35,866 bases of DNA from an uncultured Coriobacteriaceae bacterium (GCA_902803315.1 CADCPM010000116.1:1-35866), one strand, 5' to 3'. Numbered from the stretch's first letter, positions 20,221-28,356 are shown. Program-made: numbers and translations. Notes: generated from the letters alone by a model not told the origin.

Positions 20221-22548
20221 ATGACTAGTTCCAGACAAAAGAGAACCGTATCGCTCTTCCTTTCCATATTGCTCGCGCTGCAATTCGCCCTCCCCTCGGC
20301 AGCCTTTGCCGCGCAGCGCAAGGTGGAGGTGACTGAGGGCGACGCAAACCACGTTGAGGCAACGCAGGTAAGCAACATCCTCATCGACGGCGTGGACAAG
20401 CCAAAGCCTGACGTCGAGCTAGACGACAAGGCCACCGTTGGCACCGCCGAAGGCCACATGTGGGACATTCCCGTCCTGTGGGTACGGGACGACCTGCAGA
20501 TCATCCAGGGCAAAGCCGATGAAGGGCACGCCTATTTGCCAGTGCTGGCCTTCTTCGTGCCGCAGGAGTACTCGCTCGGCAGCAACACCTTTACCGTAAC
20601 GCTCTCCGACTCCCTTACCGCGCTCTTTGGCACCCAGGACATCATTTCGGTTTACGACGCCTCAACCGGCATCACCTACATCATTCCCGCCTCGCTCAGG
20701 AACCTCTTTGCGCGCGCCAAGGAATCCAACGCGCCAGCAGAGCCCAAGGCAGAGTCCAAGGCAGAGCCTGAGGGTAACAACAACGCGGCAAGCGCCCAGC
20801 CCTCCCCTGCCGAACAGGAATACCTTCACGCCTCTGGCGGCGAGACGCTCGTAGACATCTACTGCGCAAAGACCGCGCGCGACGCCCTTACCGACGACGA
20901 TCTTGAGTGGCTCATAGAGCTCATTCGCGAGCGCTTGGAGCCACAGGCCGTAGAGCTTCTCCTTGCAAAGTTCCCGGCGTTTGGCCAGGCCGCCAAACGA
21001 GGCGAGATCGGCAAGGAGATTGGCTTGTACATCTATTACAAAAAGGGAGACAAGGACGGCGACCCCAACCACGATACGTTGGAAAACACGCTTGCCTACG
21101 TTTCGGCCGAGGCCATGCTAAAGGAGGGCGTGCCCAAATACTGCTACATGCTTGCGGTGGACGTGGACAGCCTTTTGAAGAAGGATTCCACAAAGAAGCC
21201 CATTCGCAATCCTCAAACGGGCAAATACATACTCCTCCGCGAAGGTGCCGGAATGATCAACTTGGAGAACACCATTGTCCATGAGCTCTTCCACGCCATC
21301 ACGCACGACTTCACCCGCACAGGCATGGCGGGCGCAACCGATCTCAAGGACGTAATCACCAATCCGGACGGTTCCTTCAAAACCAGAGAACAGGCCATTC
21401 GTTACAACACGCTTAGGTACCCCAAGTGGTTCGTGGAAGGCACCGCGTCGGCAGTGGAGAACGTCTACCAGTATCGCTACGAGTATTTTCAGATTTTGCG
21501 AAGGGCGCAGGACGAAAACGGAGTCTATGGAAGGGGCGCTCTCAACGACTCCTTTACCTCGCAAGTCATCCTTAACAACTATCTCTTCGCCAAGTACAAC
21601 GACGGAAGCAACGTGTGGTTTGACATAGAGATGTGCAACGCCACCAAGGACAGAAACGGCAATCCCGTTGACACCTCCGCCTCGCGCTACGTAACTGGCT
21701 ATTTGGCATCCCTTTATCTGAGCGACCTTGCGGCGTTCAACGTTTACGGCAAATCGGCGATCCAGACGAATAACGGCGTTACGACCGTGGACGCAAACAT
21801 GCTCCGAGGCGGACTCAATGCGCTTCTGAACAGCCTGCACGATGGTAAGACCCTCGACGAGCTTATTATGGTTTTGTCGCCCAAGAGGAACGGTAAGCCA
21901 ATCTACACCAGCACCGATTCCTTTGCGGCGCAGTTCATAAAGGGCACCCTGGACGACAAGAACGTGTTCCACGCCGACGACTATTCGCTCGGCTTCGTTG
22001 AGCAGTTCCTCAACTACATGATTCGCGTTGACAACAGCCTTCCCAAGCTACGTCCCAACGGGTCAATACTCCTTGACTTTGATCGGCAGTACAACACGAT
22101 GCTTGACTCCGACAGGAAGGGCGAGTCCGAGTACCTGCGCATTGTTGAATCCAACACTGCCGTTGAGACGACGGTAAAGAGCGACGTGGCAAACATTGGC
22201 GGAGGCAAGAGCAATCCCGACAAGGCTGTTGCGACCTCGCAGCAGCAGTCGCAACAGCTTCAGGCGGCGGCAAAGACCGCAGATGCCTCCTCGGCCAAAG
22301 AGCCTTCCAAGGCAGAGGAGCCTTCCAAGGCAGAGCAGAGCGCCGAGCCCGCGCCTGCTGCCGAGCCTGCGCCTGTGGCTGAAGCTGCGCCCGCACCGGA
22401 GCCTGCGCCCGCGCCGGAGCCTGCGCCCGCGCCGGAGCCTACGCCCGCGCCTGCGCCGGAGCCCGCGCCTGCGGCTGAAGCTGCGCCTGCGCCCGAGCCC
22501 GCACAAGCAACCCCTGCAAAGGGCATTACCTCAGAACCGCGTTCCTAG
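20221..22548 (+). CDS. Secreted HExxH zinc metallopeptidase with Ala/Pro/Glu repeat tail
   Basis: This 775-aa protein has a cleavable-looking signal peptide (LFLSILLALQFALPSAAFAA). The zinc site is HELFH at 354-358 with a likely third ligand E406 in WFVEGTASAVEN, the gluzincin pattern. The domain before residue about 130 (IDGVDKP, WDIPVLWVRDDLQ) is shared with the upstream pseudogene. The C-terminus is a low-complexity PAPEPAPAPEP tail of about 80 residues, perhaps a wall-spanning spacer. There is no LPXTG motif or C-terminal membrane helix. ATG at 20221 follows GAGGGGG. I cannot name the peptidase family; the substrate is unknown. Confidence 0.85.
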   Translation: MTSSRQKRTVSLFLSILLALQFALPSAAFAAQRKVEVTEGDANHVEATQVSNILIDGVDKPKPDVELDDKATVGTAEGHMWDIPVLWVRDDLQIIQGKADEGHAYLPVLAFFVPQEYSLGSNTFTVTLSDSLTALFGTQDIISVYDASTGITYIIPASLRNLFARAKESNAPAEPKAESKAEPEGNNNAASAQPSPAEQEYLHASGGETLVDIYCAKTARDALTDDDLEWLIELIRERLEPQAVELLLAKFPAFGQAAKRGEIGKEIGLYIYYKKGDKDGDPNHDTLENTLAYVSAEAMLKEGVPKYCYMLAVDVDSLLKKDSTKKPIRNPQTGKYILLREGAGMINLENTIVHELFHAITHDFTRTGMAGATDLKDVITNPDGSFKTREQAIRYNTLRYPKWFVEGTASAVENVYQYRYEYFQILRRAQDENGVYGRGALNDSFTSQVILNNYLFAKYNDGSNVWFDIEMCNATKDRNGNPVDTSASRYVTGYLASLYLSDLAAFNVYGKSAIQTNNGVTTVDANMLRGGLNALLNSLHDGKTLDELIMVLSPKRNGKPIYTSTDSFAAQFIKGTLDDKNVFHADDYSLGFVEQFLNYMIRVDNSLPKLRPNGSILLDFDRQYNTMLDSDRKGESEYLRIVESNTAVETTVKSDVANIGGGKSNPDKAVATSQQQSQQLQAAAKTADASSAKEPSKAEEPSKAEQSAEPAPAAEPAPVAEAAPAPEPAPAPEPAPAPEPTPAPAPEPAPAAEAAPAPEPAQATPAKGITSEPRS

Positions 22549-22575
22549 GGCACTCGTGTCGGGGCGCGTTTGTTT

Positions 22576-22640
22576 GTGTCAGGGGGACGTTTCTATTGAC
22601 ACGCGCATCGCGTGTGTCAAGAGAAACGTCCCCCTGACAC
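22576..22640. terminator. Bidirectional hairpin between converging genes
   Basis: GTGTCAGGGGGACGTTTCT pairs with AGAAACGTCCCCCTGACAC, and an inner TTGACACGCG pairs with CGCGTGTGTCAA with small offsets. It separates the metallopeptidase gene and the converging helicase gene. The helicase stop codon (22617-22619) lies inside the right half of the stem. Confidence 0.8.
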
Positions 22641-25226
22641 GGCAAGGAGACTTGGCAAGGTCTTGAGCGTGCAGGCTCGCACGCTTTCCCACTCTTTGGG
22701 AAACGCCTTCTGCAGCTCGGGCTCTAGAAAGCGGTCGTCAAGGAGCAGGACGACGCCGTGGTCCTTCTCGGTGCGAATCAGGCGTCCCGCAGCCTGCAAC
22801 ACCTTGATCATGCCCGGATAGGTATAGGCGTAAACAAACCCCTTGCCGTCCTTGGCGTCAGAATAGTCCCTAATCACCTCTCGCTCGTGGGTAGCCACGG
22901 GCATGCCCGTGCCCACCACAACCACCCCTATGAGCGACTCTCCAGGCAAATCGATGCTCTCGCCAAAGACTCCGCCCAGGACGCAGAGACCAACGAGGCT
23001 TGTGCCCTTGCCCGCATCCCCGCTGCCTGCCGTGCGAAACCTGGCCACGAAACGCTCGCGCTCGTCCTCGCGCATGCCAGCCTGCTGCCGCACCACCGCG
23101 ATCTTGCTATCTACAACGAGATCCAAAGCCTTCGCAACCTCCCCCATCACGGCATACGAAGGAAGGAAGACGAGGTAGTCGCCCGGACGCGCACACACCA
23201 ACGCAACGAGGTACTTGGCAACGCGGGCATAGAGCTCAGGCCCTCGCTGCGAGTAGCGAGCGCTCACGTCCGACCCAATCAGCACCTGTTGGCGCCCATA
23301 GTCAAAGCTCGATTGAGCATAGAGGGACGGGTCATCGTCTTTCGCCGCAAGCAGCTTACGGTGATATTCCATGGGCAGCAGCGTTCCCGAGAAGAACACT
23401 GCCGCCTTGGCCTGCTCCAGGCGATCGCCCAAGTCGCGGGCCGGATTCACACACAAGACCTTAAGCTTCCTCCCCCTGCCCTTATCCCGAACGAGGATGG
23501 TTACGTACCCTGCCTCTGCTCGCTGCAGTGCACCAAGAAAGGAGCGAACGGCATTGCTCGCATCGCGCAGGGCCAAATAGACCTCGGTTGCCCTCGCATC
23601 CAAATGCCTCACGTGGGACTCGTGCGCCTGCATATTGCCCGCTTCGTGGAGAAGCTGCTCAAGAGTCGCATCTGCGACATCGACAAAGGCAGAGAGCCGC
23701 TCAACGAAGGCATCGTCTACGTGCGCCACCTGGTAGCCCGCGCGTCTCCCCCGCCCCTCTGTGCCTGAGCCATCGCGCTTCGGTAAGGTCTTGTCTCCAG
23801 CGGGAAACACCAGGACGACGAAACGCACAGCCTTTAGCAGCTCGCTCTCGCTAGGGACCGCTCGCAAGCCCAAGAGTCGCTCGAGCTCCTTGAGGTCTGT
23901 CAAGGCGAGCTCGGCACTGTACATGCCGCGCATGCGCTCCACAAGGTTGTGTGCCTCGTCCACAAGATAGACGGTCCCATTGCCGTTTGGCTCATCCGCA
24001 AGGCCAATGAGGCTTGCCGAAGGGGCGAATGCGTAGTGGTAGTCGCAGACGATGACGTCTGCCCATTGCGCCGCATCGCGTTGCAGCTCGTAGGGACACA
24101 CGTGATGGCGCGCGGCCACCTCCTTGATGTGGTTGCAATCAAGCAGGTCGCTCGTGGCAATCGCCTCGTAGAGCGCATCGTTAACCGAATCGTAGTGACC
24201 GCGGGCAAGCGGGCACTCAACGGGATTGCAAAGCGAAGACAAGGGCCGGGTGCGCATCCCCGCGCCATGCGCATTGCCACGGAGCGGACAGATCTTGTTG
24301 CGAGCCGTTACGACCAGCACATTTGCGGCCATGCCGCGCTGCCGCAGCAGGTCGAGGCACTCGAGGACGGGTTGGCGCGTCATGGTTTTGGCCGTAAGGA
24401 AGGCGATTCGGGAGACCTCTCCTGAGCCCACAGCCTTAAGCGCGGGGTAAACGGTTGCGATCGTCTTGCCGGAACCAGTGGGAGCCTGCAGGTACAAGCG
24501 GCTGCCTTTGTGAATGGCAGCGGCAACGGCATCCATGATCTTTTGCTGACCGCCCCGCGGCCTAAAGGGAAAGACAAGCGGGCGGAGGGACCTCTCCCGC
24601 AGCGTATCGTGGCGGACGCGCCATGCAGCCCAGCGTTGAGCCGCGTCCAGGAGGGCGAAGAACCAGGCCTCAATGTCGGGCACGCTGCGCGTCTGCTCAA
24701 TCTGGCGCACCTCTCCCGTGTCCATGCTCGCATACGTGAGCCGAATCACGACCCGCTCACCAAAGGCGGAGGAGAGCGCAGCCGCTCCCCGTTTGCCGCG
24801 CAGGTACAAGTAGGCATAGCAAAGCGCCTGCGCCTCGTGGACGGCAATGGGCTCCCGGATGGAGGACACGTCGTGCGAGACGCCCTTTATCTCGTCGATG
24901 GTAAGCGGGCCCACACCGTCGTCGATTATGCCGTCGGCTCGGCCCTCCACGCGAAGGAAGAATCCCTCCTGGTCGCTTACGGCTCCCTCACCAATCTGGA
25001 GGCGGGCGGCATACGGGTCGAAGGCGTTGCCGGGAAAGAAGAAAGATCCTGCCAGCGACACTTCCGCCTGATAGGAGTCGCCTGCAGACGCCTGCAGCAT
25101 CCTGTGAATGTTGCTTCCAGCCTGCATGGTCTCAATGCCGCCGCGCCAATCGTTCTGCGAATCGATGTTGCCCGAGCGCAGGAGAAACTCGACGAGCCTG
25201 CGCACCGATATTCGCAGCGTTCTCAT
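22617..25226 (-). CDS. DinG/XPD-family helicase with N-terminal PD-(D/E)XK nuclease domain
   Basis: This 869-aa protein begins with a RecB/Cas4-like nuclease domain: GSNIHRML with H41, GRAD (D98) and DEIK (E112, K114). A superfamily 2 helicase of the Rad3/DinG type follows, with Walker A APTGSGKT (248-255) and DEAH (423-426). Cysteines between them (KICPLRG, CNPVECPL, HVCPYEL) could bind the 4Fe-4S cluster of this family. Later motifs include AVFFSGTLLPM, LPSYAVMG and AAGRLIRTEKDHGVVLLLDDRF. It is predicted to unwind DNA 5'-3' in repair. The C-terminal codons and stop fall in a hairpin (22576-22640). It starts 8 bp after the GNAT gene. Confidence 0.93.
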   Translation of the reverse strand: MRTLRISVRRLVEFLLRSGNIDSQNDWRGGIETMQAGSNIHRMLQASAGDSYQAEVSLAGSFFFPGNAFDPYAARLQIGEGAVSDQEGFFLRVEGRADGIIDDGVGPLTIDEIKGVSHDVSSIREPIAVHEAQALCYAYLYLRGKRGAAALSSAFGERVVIRLTYASMDTGEVRQIEQTRSVPDIEAWFFALLDAAQRWAAWRVRHDTLRERSLRPLVFPFRPRGGQQKIMDAVAAAIHKGSRLYLQAPTGSGKTIATVYPALKAVGSGEVSRIAFLTAKTMTRQPVLECLDLLRQRGMAANVLVVTARNKICPLRGNAHGAGMRTRPLSSLCNPVECPLARGHYDSVNDALYEAIATSDLLDCNHIKEVAARHHVCPYELQRDAAQWADVIVCDYHYAFAPSASLIGLADEPNGNGTVYLVDEAHNLVERMRGMYSAELALTDLKELERLLGLRAVPSESELLKAVRFVVLVFPAGDKTLPKRDGSGTEGRGRRAGYQVAHVDDAFVERLSAFVDVADATLEQLLHEAGNMQAHESHVRHLDARATEVYLALRDASNAVRSFLGALQRAEAGYVTILVRDKGRGRKLKVLCVNPARDLGDRLEQAKAAVFFSGTLLPMEYHRKLLAAKDDDPSLYAQSSFDYGRQQVLIGSDVSARYSQRGPELYARVAKYLVALVCARPGDYLVFLPSYAVMGEVAKALDLVVDSKIAVVRQQAGMREDERERFVARFRTAGSGDAGKGTSLVGLCVLGGVFGESIDLPGESLIGVVVVGTGMPVATHEREVIRDYSDAKDGKGFVYAYTYPGMIKVLQAAGRLIRTEKDHGVVLLLDDRFLEPELQKAFPKEWESVRACTLKTLPSLLAVSGGRFS

Positions 25227-25234
25227 GTGCCCTC

Positions 25235-25705
25235 CTAAAGCACCTGTTCCATGCCGATCTTATACGGTTGCATGCCCATGGCCTCATAGAATCGCTGGGC
25301 ACCCGGGTTGCACGACCACACATTGAGGGTCACGTTGTAGAAGCCCTCGCTACGCGCGAAGTCGATTACGTGTTGGTAGATCGCCGAGCCCACATGCTGC
25401 CCGCGAGCCTTTGCGTCCACGCAGATGTCATCGATGTAGAGCGTCTTCACGTGCGTGCGAACCGTATCTTTCGTGTAGTCCTCATACACGCAGAAGGCAT
25501 AGCCGAGCACGGCATCTGTCGCATCCACCGCCACGAAGATGGGCCTTTCGTCGTCCTCGATAATATGCGCCAACTCATCGTTGGTGTATTTGGTGCCACC
25601 GCTCATAAAGAGATCGGGACGACCGTCCGCATGCACTTGGGCCACCTGGAGCAGTAGCTCCGCAATGCCCGGAATGTCCCTTTGCTCTGCGCGCCTGATT
25701 TGCAA
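25235..25705 (-). CDS. GNAT family N-acetyltransferase
   Basis: This 156-aa single-domain acetyltransferase begins QIRRAEQRDIPGIAELL, a standard GNAT start. It has the acetyl-CoA loop DICVDAKARGQHVGSAIYQHVIDFAR and the C-terminal NVWSCNPGAQRFYEAMGMQP. I assign a TTG start at 25705 because GAGGAGG lies 5 bases upstream and the family begins here; a longer ATG frame from 25765 has no such signal and covers a palindrome. The substrate is unknown. It is followed after 8 bp by the helicase gene. Confidence 0.9.
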   Translation of the reverse strand: MQIRRAEQRDIPGIAELLLQVAQVHADGRPDLFMSGGTKYTNDELAHIIEDDERPIFVAVDATDAVLGYAFCVYEDYTKDTVRTHVKTLYIDDICVDAKARGQHVGSAIYQHVIDFARSEGFYNVTLNVWSCNPGAQRFYEAMGMQPYKIGMEQVL

Positions 25706-25737
25706 CTGTGCCTCCTCAATCGTCCCGAACCACGTTG

Positions 25738-25767
25738 GCGCAAAGGAGGACAGCCCCCTTTGCACGC
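25738..25767. promoter_or_regulatory. Palindrome in the leader of the GNAT-helicase operon
   Basis: GCGCAAAGG and CCTTTGCACGC form a stem with one bulged A around about 10 nt. It sits about 33 bp upstream of the TTG start and resembles the palindrome at 19261-19290. A shared operator or leader hairpin is a reasonable guess. Confidence 0.45.
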
Positions 25768-25882
25768 TTCCAAAGCATACAACACTTGGGAAGCGCTACG
25801 TTGGCATAGTTAGGCACACCCAGCCCATTACGTATTAGAATGTTACGGCAATAGCCGAGCGTCGCGAGAGACGGTAATTACC

Positions 25883-27220
25883 TTGGATTCAAACGACACG
25901 CAAAAGTCGCGCACTGCCGGCGAGGCTGGATGGCACGAGTCGCGCTACAACCTGTACGCAAAGGTCCCAGGAACGAAGAATGTGGCGATTGCCAACATCT
26001 ACAAGGGCAACTGTGCCGAGTACACGCCCCTGGAAATGTACCTCCTTTCGGTTATCGAGGAGCTCGACGAGAACCATCCCATTATCGAGCGGTTTGCCAA
26101 ACGCGGCATAATCTGCAACTTCGACGAGCGCGCGGCGCTCGAGACTATGGGCAGGGCATCATGTGCAATGCCGCATGTAATAGGCCTAACCATCTGTCCG
26201 ACCATGGGTTGCAACTTCGACTGTCCCTATTGCTTTGAGGACCACGGTCGCGGCAGCATGTCGGAGGAGGTACAGGACGACATCGTTGCTCTTGCGGAGC
26301 GCATGCTCGACGCTTCGAACTCCAAGAACTTGTCCATTAATTGGTTTGGCGGCGAACCGCTGCTTGCGCCCAAGATCATCGAGTCCCTTACCGAGCGCCT
26401 TATGGCGCTCACCGTGGAGCGCGGCGGCGAGTACGACGCCGGCATAATCACCAACGGTTACCTGCTCACGCAGGACATCATTGACCTGCTGGATAGATGC
26501 AAGGTAACCAGCTGTCAGGTAACGATCGACGGCCTAGGTCCCGCCCATGACGCCACGCGGCACCTCGCAGGTGGTGGCCCGACCTTCGATCGCATTACGG
26601 CAAACCTACGCGACTCGAAGATTCCCTTCAGGGTGGTCATTCGCCACAACGTGCACGAAGGCAACAAGGGCGAGATACCCAAACTCGAGGAGTTCATTAA
26701 GAACCTCGCCAAAGAATCGGGCAACGACCTGTGCTACTACCCTGCGCCCGTGTCGGGCAGCGAAACGGCAGACAAGCGCGACGAGCACGTTGGACTCCTG
26801 TGCGGATCGGACGCCAGCGACGTGAGCATCAAGCAGGAGACTGGGCGCTTTTCCAAGGGACGCGGCCACTACTGCGGCGCAAACAGCATTTGGAGCGTTG
26901 GCATAGACGACCGTGGCAACCTGCAAAAGTGCTGGGAAGCCGTCGACAAGCCCGCGCTGTCCTTCGGTACGGCGCGCGACTGGAATCCCACCAACCCACT
27001 GGTCACAGCAAGCAACCCCGACAACCTCACGAAGTATCTCAACACCGCCAACCCCGTGCCCGACGACGAATGCCGCGACTGCAAGTGGCTCCCCATCTGC
27101 GTGGGCGGCTGCCCATACAAGCGCCTCTATTCCGGCCGAGAGTGCATCGCCTTTAAGGACGATGAGGAGCGCTATGTGCTTGCCCTGCACGTACGCATTG
27201 GCGAGGAGAAGGAAGCCTAG
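25883..27220 (+). CDS. Radical SAM/SPASM peptide-maturase-like protein
   Basis: This 445-aa protein has the radical SAM cluster motif CNFDCPYC (C110, C114, C117), followed by the GGEPLL motif and the ITNGYLL strand. The C-terminal SPASM region has CGANSIWSVGIDDRGNLQKCWE (from C331) and CRDCKWLPICVGGCPYKR, enough cysteines for auxiliary Fe-S clusters. The N-terminal segment ESRYNLYAKV resembles that of enzymes that modify ribosomal peptides or mature sulfatases. No precursor peptide or sulfatase is evident nearby. The start is TTG at 25883 with a weak upstream GAGAGACGG; the true start is less certain than the family. Confidence 0.88.
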   Translation: MDSNDTQKSRTAGEAGWHESRYNLYAKVPGTKNVAIANIYKGNCAEYTPLEMYLLSVIEELDENHPIIERFAKRGIICNFDERAALETMGRASCAMPHVIGLTICPTMGCNFDCPYCFEDHGRGSMSEEVQDDIVALAERMLDASNSKNLSINWFGGEPLLAPKIIESLTERLMALTVERGGEYDAGIITNGYLLTQDIIDLLDRCKVTSCQVTIDGLGPAHDATRHLAGGGPTFDRITANLRDSKIPFRVVIRHNVHEGNKGEIPKLEEFIKNLAKESGNDLCYYPAPVSGSETADKRDEHVGLLCGSDASDVSIKQETGRFSKGRGHYCGANSIWSVGIDDRGNLQKCWEAVDKPALSFGTARDWNPTNPLVTASNPDNLTKYLNTANPVPDDECRDCKWLPICVGGCPYKRLYSGRECIAFKDDEERYVLALHVRIGEEKEA

Positions 27221-27225
27221 TGCCG

Positions 27226-27337
27226 CTGCTCACGCCCCGCGCCTGCGCCCGGCCCGCAAGCGGCGACTCACGAAGTGAGCGAGCGAAGCGAGCGTGGAGC
27301 CGCATGCGCGCCGGGAGTGGGCGCGAAGTGTGAGCAG
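27226..27337 (+). repeat. Structured palindromic element, copy 4
   Basis: The core is in reverse orientation relative to copies 1-3 and is enclosed by CTGCTCAC/GTGAGCAG and further imperfect pairs. It starts 5 bp after the radical SAM stop codon. A good promoter for the next gene lies downstream of it (27382-27411), so here it lies outside that gene's transcript and fits a transcript-end role better. Confidence 0.88.
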
Positions 27338-27381
27338 ACCAGCCAAGACAAGCACAAAAAGGAAAGCTAATAACGTACCCA

Positions 27382-27411
27382 TTGCCTTTGCTGGCTTCCA
27401 TTCGATAGAAT
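27382..27411 (+). promoter_or_regulatory. Candidate promoter of the small membrane protein gene
   Basis: TTGCCT (27382-27387) and TAGAAT (27406-27411) are 18 bp apart, about 45 bp upstream of the start at 27457. The -10 is a 5/6 match. Confidence 0.5.
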
Positions 27412-27456
27412 CGTACGGTCACACCGCATCCTCGCCCAACGGAAAGGGAGCAAGCC

Positions 27457-27657
27457 ATGAACTTCTACCCCGAGAACTTTGTTGTACGCCTCATCATCTG
27501 CCTGGCGCTCGCCTTCTTTGCGACCACGCTCGGCACATACGTAAGGCAAGTGGTCATCGATCACGGGACGTTTACCTTCGATATCGTTAAGAATCTCGCA
27601 CTCCCCCTGCTTTTGGGTGTTGCGGCAGCGTTTTTGTGGAAGCCGCGCAAGAACTAA
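27457..27657 (+). CDS. Small two-helix membrane protein, unknown function
   Basis: This 66-aa protein has two hydrophobic stretches (VRLIICLALAFFATTLGTYV and LALPLLLGVAAAFLW) separated by a polar loop with HGTFTFDIVK, and a basic C-terminal tail KPRKN. I do not recognise the family. Support for it being real comes from GGGAG seven bases before the ATG, a candidate promoter, and an isolated position between two structured elements. A link to the upstream radical SAM gene is possible but unsupported. Confidence 0.7.
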   Translation: MNFYPENFVVRLIICLALAFFATTLGTYVRQVVIDHGTFTFDIVKNLALPLLLGVAAAFLWKPRKN

Positions 27658-27698
27658 GCACGTTGCATTTCCCAGCCAACAGAACGACGATTTGCTGA

Positions 27699-27734
27699 CG
27701 ACGCCCCACACGAGGTCACTCGTGTGGGGCGTCG
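27699..27734 (+). terminator. Hairpin terminator after the small membrane protein gene
   Basis: Perfect 16-bp GC-rich arms CGACGCCCCACACGAG and CTCGTGTGGGGCGTCG surround a GTCA loop, starting 41 bp after the stop codon. No U-tract is present. Together with repeat copy 5 it fills the 342-bp gap before the toxin-antitoxin genes. Confidence 0.7.
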
Positions 27735-27751
27735 CCTACTTAGAGGTGGAA

Positions 27752-27873
27752 GTTACCGTTCACACCCCCACGCCTTTGTCCGACCCGCAAGCGGCGACTC
27801 ACGAAGTGAGCGAGCGAAGCGAGCGCGGAGTCGCATGCGGGACCGGCGAAGGCGCGGGGGTGTGAACGGCAAC
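27752..27873 (+). repeat. Structured palindromic element, copy 5
   Basis: The core (same orientation as copy 4) is enclosed by arms of about 24 bp with two mismatches, including CCGTTCACACCCCC and GGGGGTGTGAACGG. The arms are related to those of copy 1, with differences that occur on both sides of the stem. It lies 18 bp after a hairpin terminator and 126 bp before the antitoxin gene. Confidence 0.92.
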
Positions 27874-27963
27874 AGGTGGAACGCTCAAACAACCACTAAA
27901 GCCGCTAAGACTTATGCGCCGTTCAGCTCTCTTTGGTGATGATACAATTATTAGCGTTCATAT

Positions 27964-27978
27964 GCTAAATGCTTTAGC
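27964..27978. promoter_or_regulatory. Palindromic operator candidate of the toxin-antitoxin operon
   Basis: GCTAAATGCTTTAGC is a perfect palindrome (6-bp arms, 3-bp centre) about 20 bp upstream of the antitoxin start. A possible -10 TACAAT lies at 27943-27948. Antitoxins of the RelB type usually bind such sites to repress their own operon. Confidence 0.6.
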
Positions 27979-27999
27979 AAGAATGAAGGAGCAATGGTT

Positions 28000-28356
28000 A
28001 TGGCTACGCCAGCAGTTCAACAGCTAAACGTGCGTCTAGACGCCAACGTCAAACGCAACGCGGACGAAGTTCTCTCCTTCGTCGGCTCTTCTGCCACAGA
28101 AGTCATACGAGCCCTATTTTCGAAGATTGCTGGGGGCGCTGCCGATTATGTCGAAATCATGGCAGTGCTTTGTCCCAAAGACAAGAAGGACGTTGCAGGC
28201 GAATCCATCGTTAGCGAGGGCTGGTCGATCGCAGACGATTTCTATCGCTCAATCGGATACGACCCATCTGTCACGCCCGCAGAGGAACGCTCGTGGAACG
28301 AAGTCTATACCGATGCCATGGACGAACACTTTCGCGAGAAGGGAATCCGGCAGTGA
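28000..28356 (+). CDS. RelB/DinJ-type antitoxin
   Basis: This 118-aa protein has an N-terminal ribbon-helix-helix segment (QQLNVRLDANVKRNADEVLSF followed by SATEVIRALFSKI) that should dimerise and bind the operator just upstream. The C-terminal part (IADDFYRSIGYDPSVTPAEERSW) probably wraps the toxin. I chose ATG at 28000 since AAGGAG lies about 9 bases before it; ATG 27994 is too close to that site. The stop overlaps the toxin GTG start (GTGA). The C-terminal region is longer than in classical DinJ. Confidence 0.8.
   Translation: MATPAVQQLNVRLDANVKRNADEVLSFVGSSATEVIRALFSKIAGGAADYVEIMAVLCPKDKKDVAGESIVSEGWSIADDFYRSIGYDPSVTPAEERSWNEVYTDAMDEHFREKGIRQ

Noticed and set aside
22063..22506. Arg-rich minus-strand ORF opposite the metallopeptidase tail
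   Set aside because: It is a low-complexity shadow of the PAPEPAPE repeat.
9560..27873. The five palindromic elements as a CRISPR array or insertion sequence
   Set aside because: Copies are dispersed over 18 kb, are not spaced by short unique spacers, and carry no transposase or flanking target duplications that I can see.
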